Positions 36,690 through 47,861 of a DNA stretch of 64,000 nt are shown here, piece after piece. A model generated the notes under the pieces. That model searched no databases, was not told the DNA's origin, and worked only from the letters and a program-made list of their open reading frames with translations. Position 1 is the first letter of the stretch. Every line of letters starts with the position of its first letter. The translations under genes were made by a program, and so were the position numbers. The stretch is from Epiperipatus broadwayi (lineage: Eukaryota; Onychophora; Udeonychophora; Euonychophora; Peripatidae): positions 8,980,498 to 9,044,497 of the forward strand of contig JAQFVV010012395.1 in NCBI GenBank assembly GCA_028023455.1. The letters run 5' to 3'.

Positions 36690-38232
36690 TGTGACCTTCT
36701 GAATGGGCACAAGTAATTAAACTTTGTTGCATCAGTAGTGAATAACTGCATTGTACTAAAAAAATGAAATACACCTGGGTCTCTTTTTATGTGGACTTAT
36801 TTAACACAATTTTGAAGTTATGTGATTCATGTTTCACCGGAAGTCGAACTCCGATAATGCGCTATTACTTTAAATAATAAATTTCATGCACTTATGTTAT
36901 ATTGAAAGTAATAGCACATTATTGGAATTCGACTTTCATCTTAGTAATTTCAATATTTTCAGTGCTTTATAATAGTAAGATTTTATGCAATAATGAAAGT
37001 AAAATCATGATTTCCACATTTTATGTACGCACACATTAAATTTTACAAGATTATAATGTAAATTTGTTCAAACATTGTGTGTGTTAATTTTGCATTTTAA
37101 ATCACATTCTGTTTTTGCTTTTTAAAAAAGAATGTAATAAATTATTAATCATTTAGTGTCCACAAGTTTATTTTTAAAAGGTGAGTAATAGCAGTGTTCA
37201 CAATTAAATTTGACAATTAAAAATTAAAATCTGATTTTTAATTGTAATTAACAATTTAAAATTTACTTATGGTGACTTGAAATTAATGTGATGTGAAATT
37301 TGATTTTTAAACACAATTGAAAATTAAAAAATTAAAAACAAAAATAAGAATTTAATTTTTAGTTGTTAGTTTCATAAACAATTAATAAAATCATCATCTC
37401 AAAGATTAATTACTAATTACATTGTCACCAGAAAACCACTGACCCAACATGAGTGTGAAGTTGGTGCTAGTTGTATTTCCTCTTGTGAAAAATTTGATTT
37501 TTTTATCAGTTTGCAAACAAACATGTTTTTGGCAAATAGCAATAATAATTAAAATGTGTATAAAAAATGTAAATTACTGTACTGTAAATTATGCATAAAA
37601 ATATATTATTTTGAATAAAATTAAATATTATAGTTAAAAAAAGTTTGTCTTGTATCAATTTTTTTCAAATTTGAAATTTTTTATTAGTCATATTTTATTT
37701 CCTTATTATTTTTTGCGCAAATTTTAAAGTAATTTTACATTGGTGCTTTGCTTTTACACAAATTTTGAAAAATCACAGACTGCATCCCCCCTTTTTCAAT
37801 GTAAGTTACATCTATTTTTGTGCAATTTCATTTGCGCGTGTTTTCTGAGGAACCTATCTATCGCATAAAATGAGACCCAGGTGTAGCCTTAAAATTTTTC
37901 TATTAATGGTCCAAAAACTCATATGGGGGCCAACTGTGCATTTTGGTTAACAAATTTTTCAAGCATTTATTATTATTGTTATATTTAATAAAGTGTTGAA
38001 TGCAAGAAAAGGGGGGGGGATTATCACAGAAAGTGCTGTTGTGACAGTTAGATTGATGCAAAGTTGTTTTATTTATTTATAAGATAGTATTGGTGTTCAT
38101 TTAAATGGTTTTCTGATTTATTATTCAATGACACCCATCCATTTACTAATATTATAGTCAGTGATATATGTTTATCCCATAGCCATATCAGTTATGTTTT
38201 AGTTAGAATAATTTAATACTCATATAGCAGCA
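36690..38232 (+). mobile_element. Gypsy-family LTR (5' or solo) split by a DNA transposon
   Basis: From TGTGACCTTCTGAATGGGC the sequence matches the start of the 3' LTR at 62456, first at 36690-36769 and then, after a 1112-bp insertion, at 37886-38232, where the match ends only because the other copy is truncated by a Penelope-like element. There is no polypurine tract upstream of 36690, so this is a 5' or solo LTR. The true right end is unknown and may lie beyond 38232. Confidence 0.75.
36772..37883. mobile_element. Tc1/mariner-like non-autonomous element with TA target duplication
   Basis: The ends CACCTGGGTCTCTTTTTATG and, inverted, CACCTGGGTCTCATTTTATG form 20-bp terminal repeats with one mismatch. 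The flanks are TA (36770-36771 and 37884-37885), and the related LTR at 62.5 kb has the empty site GAAATAGCC with a single TA, so the insertion and its TA duplication are directly visible. No transposase ORF is present. An internal hairpin (36841-36871 with 36904-36934, AAGTCGAACTCCGATAATG-type arms) may be an older nested MITE. A TA target fits Tc1/mariner, and the superfamily call rests on that alone. Confidence 0.85.
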
Positions 38233-39968
38233 TATGGGTATGAATGTATCATCCTCTCATTTCATTTTCATATCTTAATTTCAGCACAAAACATTACACT
38301 TACGATAAAACATTTAAATTATAGTAAATATCTTTAATAATTTTGTAAGCATTTTTTAGTCATTAATAAATATCTGGATTAGTGAATTATTTAAAAAATT
38401 AAATTGTATTATAAACCTTTTTTTTAAATAGTTAATTGATATTCATTTGTTTCAGAGTTATAAAAAGTTATTTTTTTTATTATTATTTGATTTGACTTAA
38501 TTGTGAAGGTCAAATGATTTTTTTTTCAAGAAAAGATTTCTTGAATATTAATTAATTGATCAAGTGCAAAAGGGTGAGTGTTGATCTTTAGAAGATCAGG
38601 TGACTTTTTGATTGGGGGGAGATATATTTAACTGATAGCTGGTAATAAAAATAGGGATTATCTTTGTAATTTCAATGAGTATATTGTTCATGTCTCTTCC
38701 GGGAATCAAAAAGGTGTAAAGTGAAACTGTAAAGCAGCCTTTTTGTAAAGCTCATTATAGCAGCTTCAGACATTTAAAGCTTTATAGGAAAATGTCTGGC
38801 TAAAATATAAAGAAGGTATCAATCTCATTTCTCTTGTCTAATTAAAACATTTAAATTAACACTTTCATTTTCGTTTTAAAGATGTGCTTCTGTACTGTTA
38901 AACTTATGTTCTTTCATTTACACTCATTTATCTCTGTTAACAAGAAAACTAAAGTGCATGAACTTTATAATTCCTTAACTACAATGTGTGAACTCTATAA
39001 TGTTTTGTGGAAACACATGCAGGCTCTTTTAACAAAATTTACTTTGATAAGCTCTCTGTTTAACTTATATTTTACATATACAAAGGTTAAATTAAAAATA
39101 AAAAAGATGCACATATTTTTTTGCTATGTTTAAAATTACTTTGGAATGCTGATCTTATTTTTTATTTATGCTATAAATAATGTGTTTTATTAAAAGAAGA
39201 TAAATATATGACTTGCCCAGAATAATTGGATGCTATTATCTACAAAATATATGCCTAGATCGAATTGAAGAACTTTAATATTATATATTTTTATGTTCTT
39301 CTCGATACGTGGATATTGGAAAATAAAATATTACTGTTAAAGATATATAAATTTCATGTGGACAATTATTAACAATATAGTAAAATTAATAATGTAAGCT
39401 GTTGACTAGTAAATTATGGAAGCGAGTAGTTTTTCTGCAGGAAAATATATTAAACATGTTGTTGGATCAAACAAGTGGAATTGCTTGAAAATGAATAAAA
39501 GAGTAAAACAATTAATAGCTGAAACTGTCTTTTAATATCTCCATTATCGAAAATATTCATTGTTACATGTGTTATATAAGTGAACTCTATTAGCTTTAGC
39601 TAAGAGCATTAGAGCTTACTCAATTAAATTTATGTTGTGAATGTTCATCCTAGGAATTTTTTTTTTTATATTTCATGTCTTTACTAATATGCACTCATTT
39701 GAGACCTCAGAAAAGTGACTTTGCAAATGAACTTTTTTTTTAAGTTTAAAAAGAGGTATGACCTTTTACTTTATGTTATTATTTTCTGTTACTGGCACAT
39801 AGGTATATAATAGGCAGTTATATATATTTATTTGGTGATATGTTTGTTTATTTAATTATAATATGTGCGAACTTCTCACAATAGGATATCCACAAATGGT
39901 GGGTAGGCTGGTAAAATTAATATTGTTTGAATATAATTTTATTTTATTTGAAAGTGAAACATATATAT
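38233..39968. other. Intergenic or continuation of LTR; no gene
   Basis: AT-rich with no supported ORF. The 83-codon frame at 38882-39133 shows no domain. Part of this may be the rest of the LTR that begins at 36690. Confidence 0.4.
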
Positions 39969-40093
39969 TGAAATGGTCAGTTTCATCCATCTGCCCATTT
40001 CACTTATGTTACCCATACATCTATCTATATGCTAGGTTTAAACCCTCCCAGAATACCCATCTGAATAACATTAAATTATTATAGATGCGAAAT

Positions 40094-40149
<56 letters not shown>

Positions 40150-40257
40150 AGCAGTATGTCTGTAATTTAATTGAATGTGTATAGATTACAGATATGTATC
40201 AATTTTATAAATATTTCTAATTTAGGAAATATTTTAGTCTAAATTATTTATGATAAT

Positions 40258-40299
<42 letters not shown>

Positions 40300-43260
40300 A
40301 TAGGTAAATTCATTTTATAGACATTTCTATTTTAAGAAATATTTTAGTTAAATTATTTAGCAACTTTATTATTGTATTAGTGAAATTGCATATACTTATC
40401 TCCTGTTATTCTGCATTTATTCTACCGCCTCTGGTTATAAAGTGTTTTCTGCTAATTACAGGGTAATTTTGTCAAAAATAACATTTAATTTTGTAAAACA
40501 GATTTTATGTAGGTCACACATTTAATCCTAAAATAGTCCAAAAATAGCGTGGATATTGTTTGAAATATATAATGTTAACAACAAGATAAGCAGGGAAAAC
40601 AGAATCTAAATTACTTTGTTATCACTAAAATTGTTTGTCTAAATAAAGAAATGAGTTTTTCTGCCAGTGGGAATAATTAAATGTTTGGCTAAAATGAAAT
40701 GGATTGTTCAGCTACACAAAAAAATAACAGGTGTGCAGATTTCAAAAGGTAAAAATACTTGAAGTTTTATTAATAAGGAGATCAATCACATATATATTAA
40801 GTGAACTATAGGCCGAATCCATGTCGGTTTCACCTTAAAATGTTTGACAAGTAGAGGCCGTAATTCACCGCCTCTCCTAACGAAGAATGGAGAGATTTGG
40901 TGCAATGAAACCGAATACGATCCAGAAAAAGTAGCCCATGGAAAATCTCTGTTAACTGTGCATCATCATCAAGTGTCAACTTATTATCGTCCCAAGCGCT
41001 TCAAAACCAGCTGCAATGGAAACAACTAAACGGTAAATTTTCTCAGAGCTCTTGTCTATAAACTGTGACTTTCATTTCTCTATTTTTTAAAAGCTAGCTA
41101 TTCACTAAATCTGCTTTCATCAAACACCTTTACTAAAATCTACAAAGAAAATTGTTAAATGCTAAGTCTTGCCTGATTATAGAATGCTAAAATCTGTGTG
41201 ATTATAAAATTTAAATTCTCGTTTATAATATAAAAATCAAATTCTTTTTTAAATTGTAAAACTCCTAATATAATCTATTTTAAATGTATAATTTTCTGCG
41301 GTCTTTTATGCCTATTTCTAAATCTATTTCATAAAATCTGTGTGATTATAAAATTTAAATTCTCGTTTATAATATAAAAATCAAATTCTTTTTTAAATTG
41401 TAAAACTCCTAATATAATCTATTTTAAATGTATAATTTTCTGTGGTCTTTTATGCCTATTTCTAAATCTATTCCATATATTTTATGATTTTTATCGTTTT
41501 AATATAATATGTGTATTTAATATGCCAAATGACTTGAAACCGCAAGTATTTCTAAATATCATTTTAGCTTATCGATTTGCGAAGATAATTTCAAATCTTC
41601 AGTATAATTTAATATTAATCAATTGAATCATTATTCTTCATTCCCACTCACTGTTTTGAGATCATATTATGTTACTGATTAAGTTTTGGGTATCAATATT
41701 ACAATAATAAGTTATCTAGATATTTTATGTAGTTTGCTTAATTTTAGTTATGAATTATAACTATTTATATATATAACTTGTATATCATCAGAACTAGTTA
41801 TCTAGCTATTTTATGTAGTTTTCTTAATTTTAGTTATGAATTATAACTATTTATATATATAACTCGTATATCATCAGAACTAGCCACGGAAATATTTTCA
41901 AAGCATATTTTAATATTTTATTCATAATTACCCCACAAATATGCTTTATCCTCCTTAGATTTATTTATGTTGAGACACAGGGGATAATATTAAACTAGGT
42001 TACTAATTAATTTAGTCCTTTAATAGTATATTTAAAATACTAAATTTGAGAACTGGATTATATAGATATGCAAATATACGCTATCTAATATTAAGGCACG
42101 ATAATGTAATGTTATGCAATTGTGTTATATATATATGTATAAGTTGCGGATGTGTCTTTACAAAGTACGCAATGTACACTTATCAGCTTGCTGCATGATT
42201 TTTGATGACGTCACTCTCATCCACTTTAGTTCGGGTTCAAGCACACTTTTAGAACTAGGGCACAAGGACCTAGATGATTCATAACACTTATCCGACTACC
42301 TGAACTACTAATGTTCTTATTCGTGGCAAGTTGAGCAGTCTTAGGGCAAACTGAGTCTTTAGAGACTGAAACCTGTGAATAATGACCCATTCACATCTTT
42401 TTGCTTAATTAATTTTTTAATATGTGCCATAGAGGATATAGGTACACCTATCATAAATCAGTTTTCTCTCCCTTTTATATTAAATGCTTATCTAGCATTA
42501 GTATACATCCTAATCTAGGTTAACATGCTAACCTGTTTATCTCTGAGCCTAATTATATGCTTGAATTAACTTTATATTAAATAAACGCCATAGGAGCGTT
42601 ATGATAGTTAGTTATATAGCTTTGGCTATAAAGTTCCGCATGATCTAAAAGACTAAAAAAGAGCTAGAAATTTGGCATATTAATTAATATAGGCATGAAA
42701 TTCCAATACTTTACTACACATTATTAAACGCTTATAGTGAAATATATAACATGAATCTCAGCAGTTATCTAATGCCTGCGAGCGTTATACCTCTTGTTCC
42801 CACCATATAATTTGATATGTTTTGATTTATTGTTTGCTATTGTTTTATTAAAGTAATAATATTTAAAATTATAACTTGTTTGGATATTTTATTGTCCGTG
42901 GATTCATTTTATCCAACTCTATATTTAATTACACATACACTATTTCATATATATGTAGATCAGCCTGTTAAGTTCTATAATTAATTACTTAGCCATATGT
43001 GTATATATCTTATCAAATCAGTGATAAATTAGTTAAATTATGAGTCTTGTTTTACCAGGAGTGACTGCTGGACCGAGAATGAATTGATTGTCTGTGTACA
43101 TTGAGGAATGTCATCCATAAGATAGTAAATCATTGAGCAGAGGTGAAAGGGTTGAATGTTGGTCGGATTCTGGATCACAGCATCTGGATTCGATCAGCCT
43201 TAGTGTATTTTGCCTATGTTCTTGATTTTGTTACATGGGGGGACAATTCTTACTGTTACA
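39969..43260 (+). repeat. 5' LTR, 3292 bp
   Basis: Collinear with the 3' LTR over its whole length. In a hand-aligned 175-bp stretch (40381-40560 against 48061-48240) there were about nine differences. It is longer than its partner because of two local tandem duplications (about 140 bp at 41190-41470 and about 115 bp at 41700-41880) and an extra (AT)n tract at 40259. It contains (CA)n(TA)n at 40096-40142. No ORF longer than about 70 codons is supported. No canonical TATA box stands out. Confidence 0.85.
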
Positions 43261-44705
43261 TAGGTTTTTTTTCTCTGGGTTCTGATCACCCAACAGGGGC
43301 AGTTACTTAGTTACATGACCCTGAGCAAACCATGAATGAATCTGGCATAAGAAAGGGAAAATGCATATTTAGATTTTTTATCCTCCGGATTCTGACGTAC
43401 CAAATAGGGCATTTGAATATAAATCCGCATACCTGAGAGGGGATGTTGACGTGAGTATGTTCCCATATCACTTGTTGTATGTGTGTAATTTTTTTTCTCG
43501 TTTCCGACCACCCAAACTTTTGAGTCTATTCGATTACTCCCACGATCATGAGCATGTTAGCTATATATGTGTATGTGAATTTTTTCTCCCTGAACCAAAT
43601 ATATGTAGAGAGAAGAGATGTGTGTATATGTGTGTATAATTTTTTTGTCCAAGTTCTGATGCTATAAATTAGGAATTTCGAATAGTATACACACACTCCC
43701 TTTAATTGATGTATGTATAAATTATTTTCTCACCAGGTTCTAGGATTTCAATTGTATAAATCACACATATATCCTGAGTAAAATAATTTTTCTTCCGAAT
43801 TCAGGTTACAAAGTAGAATAAATTTTAAAAACTTTGTTTTTTTTAAATCTCTCAATATATATATATATTAATTTTTGTTGTTGCTCGATTCGTTAGTTGT
43901 TTTCATAACATTAAATTGAATGCAGACAATTAGAGAGAGAAAGGATAGGTGGAAGGGGATAAATACATATATGTGTACTAAATTTTTTTGAAAAAAATAT
44001 GTTTATTGATTTTTTTTTTTTCAGAGTTTTTAACGCAACAATATAGATTTTATAATGTAAACATGCACATACCTAAATAATAATTTCGGTTTAAATTTAA
44101 AAAAAAAAAAGTATAGCAGAAAAGAGATTTTTTTTATATATATATGGGATATGTAAAGTTTTTTTTTTATATATGTGATATAAATTTTCTTTAAACACGA
44201 TTCCGGATATCCAAGCATGAGGTCTTCGATCTAGTTCACACACTGAATACTCAAGAATGTGTGTGCATAACTATGTATATATTGACATTAATGCATGTAT
44301 AAATTTTTTGCCCAGGTTCAAATAATTTATTGTGAAATAGTAGGTTATTTCATACACTGAGTTGGTCCATATCTTCTCGCTCTGTGTCAGTAAATATATA
44401 TATACAAAATTTTCCATTTTTTTTCTATTTTATTTATATACCATAACTTCTATTATCAAGATATGTTGTATGTATGTTTATAATATATTGACGTGGGATA
44501 TATCATGTATTAATAAAGATGTTTTTTTTTTCGGTTCAAACTTTGTCAAATCGCCAATCCTGTTAATCAAAAGTTAAAATTATGAAACAATATGGGGATA
44601 TAAAATATTTTTCTCCCATACTATATATATGTAAAATATTTTTTTATTGGCATATACTGGAGAGAGAGGCCAAATAATTTTTTTTGTTGTCCTCTTTCGC
44701 TGGGG
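43261..44705 (+). repeat. Degenerate tandem repeats in the element leader
   Basis: A motif of the form ATAATTTTTTCTCCNGGTTC, then TGATNACC and AAATAGGGNATT with alternating TATGTG/ATACACAC text, recurs about every 80-150 bp (for example near 43265, 43370, 43485, 43570, 43640, 43725, 43780, 44300 and 44525), progressively degraded. It begins directly after the 5' LTR, where a primer binding site and packaging region are expected. The first unit contains TGGGTTCTGATCACCCAAC, a possible primer-site relic. Confidence 0.5.
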
Positions 44706-45437
44706 CAGAGTAGGTATATATACATGGGGCTATTGAAATGAAATACTTCATTATTATTGGAGTGGTTTAATAAGCAACTAATTTTTTTTTTTGATATATG
44801 ATGTACATAAGCTTAATGTTACTTGCTCACTGATGACTGGCGCTCAGAGAAGATGATATGTTTTTTATTATAAATGTTGTCATCAGGAGTGAGAAAAGCA
44901 TATTAATAATAAAGGAAATCTAATGTTTTTGTAATATTTTGGTAATATTTTGGAGTTGGATACAGACAATGAAATGAGTTGGGCAAGATTAATAAACTAT
45001 GTTATTGTATGGGTACTCAAATAAAATTAAAACTGGCATAGTAATTAATAATATTAAACACAATAATAAATCTTTATAAATTTTTTTATTAGTAGAAACG
45101 ATTGCAGTTGATTTAAAAAGAGACAGGCACTTGGTAAGAATAAATTTTGTTTTAATAAATATTGATTCATGAATTTTATATAACTTATATTTTAAATTTC
45201 TAACATTATAATTAATGAACTATATCTATATTAGGCAGAAAATTCAATAAATAATGGTGTGTAGCTATCGTAATTTAGACAATTTTTTAGTTAAGTATGA
45301 CACTACTTATAATGAAGATAGGGCAAGTTAGAAGTATGCTGAGGCTATTAGAGAGTTGGACCATGGGTAGAACCATTCCTGGAGAGGAGAGTGGTGATGA
45401 GCCATATTTATATAACTAGATAGTGTAAAACAAAAGA

Positions 45438-46625
45438 ATGGGTATTGGTACCGAGAAAAAGATAGAAAGCCCCATATATTTCAAAAATCCCTCCATAGTA
45501 CAACCAGTCATGGATGCAAACTTCTTTGCTATGTTTGCCAAACTGCAAGAGTGGTCAAGAGAAAACATGAGAGAAGAGTCTAGGAAGTCTGAGGAGAGGG
45601 ATCAAAGCCTAAGAAACATATGCAAGGAAAATAACCAAAACATGATGACCATAAAACAAAATATGGAAGCAAGAATTATAGGAAGATTAGAAGAGAACCA
45701 GAAGAACATGGAAGTGAGAGATAGAGTGATAGAAGAAAGGCTGCAAGAAAGTTTGGAGGGGTTGAGTATAGACTGTAGCCAAAATTTCCAAACTATAAAG
45801 GCCGAGGTTACCGAGCTCTTGGATGCACATAACAAAGAGACAGGCCAGGCTATTCAAAAACTAGGAAGTGAATGCGAGGTCACTAGGAAGATGGTTGAGA
45901 CTCAGAAAGATTCAGTAGGGGTAGTGGTAGGAGAAATTAAACACAGATTAGAAATGAAGTTAACCACTGCCAAAGAAGAACTAAGGGTGCAGAGGGAGAC
46001 CATCAAGGAGTTGCAGAATATGCAGGGGGATATTCTGGATGGCCTGCATGAACTCAAAGAAAACCTCAACCAGATTCAAACCTCTATAATACCGAAACCA
46101 ACTGGCCAAGGGGACCATATTAACCCTCCAATGGGACGGATACCTACATCCCTGGGGGCCTTGGTTAGTCCAAAAGATAGTGATTATCTGAGTAGGGAGA
46201 TAGAAATGAGTAGGCCTAAAAAGCTGAGGACTATAGAAGATACATTACCCAAGATTATGGAGACTGGGATTGTGGATGGGTCTCAGGGTCCTCAAAATCC
46301 AGCTACCAAGAGTGTTGTGGATACAAAATACCGGGCACCAGAGATTATTATTGTAAAAAAGAAAGAGATAGTAATTACAGCTAAAGTACTAGGTGAAATA
46401 GTTGAACAAACAGAGTTTCACCATGAAAAGAAAAAAATGGTGAAAAGTCCATTTGAGTTAGGAATATTCAGTGGAGTTGAAAACGTTAATGTCATTGATC
46501 TAGAGGTTGGTAACAGTAGTCCCACATTGAGATGGAGCATGGCATTACTGGAACTTGAGTATAGGATGGTATACCACTCTGGTCAGGAAGTCCTGAATAG
46601 TATCGATAGATCCAGTAAAGTTTAA
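45438..46625 (+). CDS. Gag-like coiled-coil protein fused to an RNase H tail
   Basis: A 395-residue uninterrupted frame starting at ATG 45438. Residues about 30-215 are highly charged and helix-forming (NANFFAMFAKLQEWSRENMR-like start, then repeated KEE/QNME/RVIEERLQ segments), similar in style to the gag N-termini at 28900 and 56727. Residues 215-330 are proline-rich and basic. The C-terminus, PTLRWSMALLELEYRMVY then HSGQEVLNSIDRSS, matches the end of a gypsy RNase H (the conserved RW, LQ.F.Y, G..N..AD.LSR pattern), so capsid, protease and RT have been deleted and the two ends joined in frame. It could provide a structural function in trans-mobilised particles or simply be a chance survivor. 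No zinc knuckle or active site is present. Confidence 0.7.
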   Translation: MGIGTEKKIESPIYFKNPSIVQPVMDANFFAMFAKLQEWSRENMREESRKSEERDQSLRNICKENNQNMMTIKQNMEARIIGRLEENQKNMEVRDRVIEERLQESLEGLSIDCSQNFQTIKAEVTELLDAHNKETGQAIQKLGSECEVTRKMVETQKDSVGVVVGEIKHRLEMKLTTAKEELRVQRETIKELQNMQGDILDGLHELKENLNQIQTSIIPKPTGQGDHINPPMGRIPTSLGALVSPKDSDYLSREIEMSRPKKLRTIEDTLPKIMETGIVDGSQGPQNPATKSVVDTKYRAPEIIIVKKKEIVITAKVLGEIVEQTEFHHEKKKMVKSPFELGIFSGVENVNVIDLEVGNSSPTLRWSMALLELEYRMVYHSGQEVLNSIDRSSKV

Positions 46626-47216
46626 GCACATGAAATACCAACAGTTGGCAGTGTTGACCAATACAGTAGGCAGTTTGAGCCAGAAGGATTTCAGAGACTT
46701 TCATTGCTGGCAGGGTAGACCTCAAGAGTCCTTAGAAAGTAGACAGCTGTTTAAACAGAAGCATAGGATTATTCAAAGCAGTTATAGTGGGTTAGATGGA
46801 AAGCAAGCTGTGGTTCCTGGTCTGGAGAAGCATTGGTTTTGCTGTGTGCCTTGGAGGACCATTGAGAAACCATTTGGCTGGTCTGAGTACATGTCAATCT
46901 TTCGACAGTGTTTCACAAAAAACCACCAGATAAACCATCCTATGGGTTTCTTTTACAGTACTTGCCCTTCAATAAATGGGACCAAACCCTGATCAAAATA
47001 TCACGTTACCAGCATATTGACAGAGGCAGCGATTGGTGTGCTGCAAAGATCAGGTTTAAGCATAAAACCACAAGAGTAATGCCAAGGGGAGAACACTCAC
47101 ATGTAAATAGAAGGTGGAAAGATAAGAGAGTGTTGAAAAGTAAGATGATGGTCATAGGTGTTTACCATCATCCTAGACTAAAGCCACATATCAAACAACC
47201 CCCAGATCCTACCTAA
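46626..47216 (+). pseudogene. Pol remnant downstream of the gag-like ORF
   Basis: Two overlapping open stretches (46630-46992 and 46908-47216) with protein-like composition continue directly from the RNase H tail, where the integrase would be expected. HWFCCVPWRTIEKPFGWSEY, then FTKNHQINHPMGFFY and the basic RVMPRGEHSHVNRRWKDKR are visible, but no HHCC or DDE motif, so the identification as degraded integrase rests on position only. The (AT)n-rich non-coding tract 47217-47685 separates it from the polypurine tract. Confidence 0.4.
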
Positions 47217-47329
47217 ACAATCATAAGTACATGGATCAAATCCCCAACTTTTACTTGTATATTAAACTAACCAACCCTGGGGTTTACTAACAACATCTAA
47301 TTACTTTTGCATTTTTATATCACTTTAGA

Positions 47330-47337
47330 AATACAGT

Positions 47338-47385
<48 letters not shown>

Positions 47386-47399
47386 ACTGTATATATAAA

Positions 47400-47460
<61 letters not shown>
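47330..47460. repeat. Long (AT)n with inverted flanks
   Basis: ATACAGTTTTTTTATATA before the tract is mirrored by TATATAAAAAAACTGTATA after it, followed by TAAAGTGATATA mirroring TATATCACTTTA before it. A second (AT)n of about 55 bp follows. Confidence 0.8.
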
Positions 47461-47461
<1 letters not shown>

Positions 47462-47685
47462 CTAATTAGCTTAGGAAGTTTTTTCTGTTGTTATATATAT
47501 CTATTTTTAATCTAATTAGTTTGGGGTGGAGCATGAGTATAATAGTTAAGCAAGCTAGGAATACTTTGAGATGTGTTATGATAGGAGTAGAGTTTTGAAT
47601 TTGGTTGTTTAAATGAAAACCAACATTTGATCATTAATCATTAATAATCCAGATTAAGTAAAGGCATTTTTTATTTGTTTTTTTA

Positions 47686-47701
47686 AGTAAGTTTGGGGAT
47701 A
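47686..47701 (+). promoter_or_regulatory. Polypurine tract of the long-LTR element
   Basis: AAGTAAGTTTGGGGA directly precedes the TG that opens the 3' LTR, the position where plus-strand DNA synthesis is primed in LTR retroelements. It is not a perfect purine run. Confidence 0.5.
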
Positions 47702-47826
47702 TGAAACAGTCAGTTTCATCCATCTGTCCATTTCACTTATGTTACCCATATGTCTATCTATATGCCAGGTTTAAACCCTGCCAGAATACCCATCTGAATA
47801 ACATTAAATTATTATAGATGCAGAAT

Positions 47827-47861
<35 letters not shown>

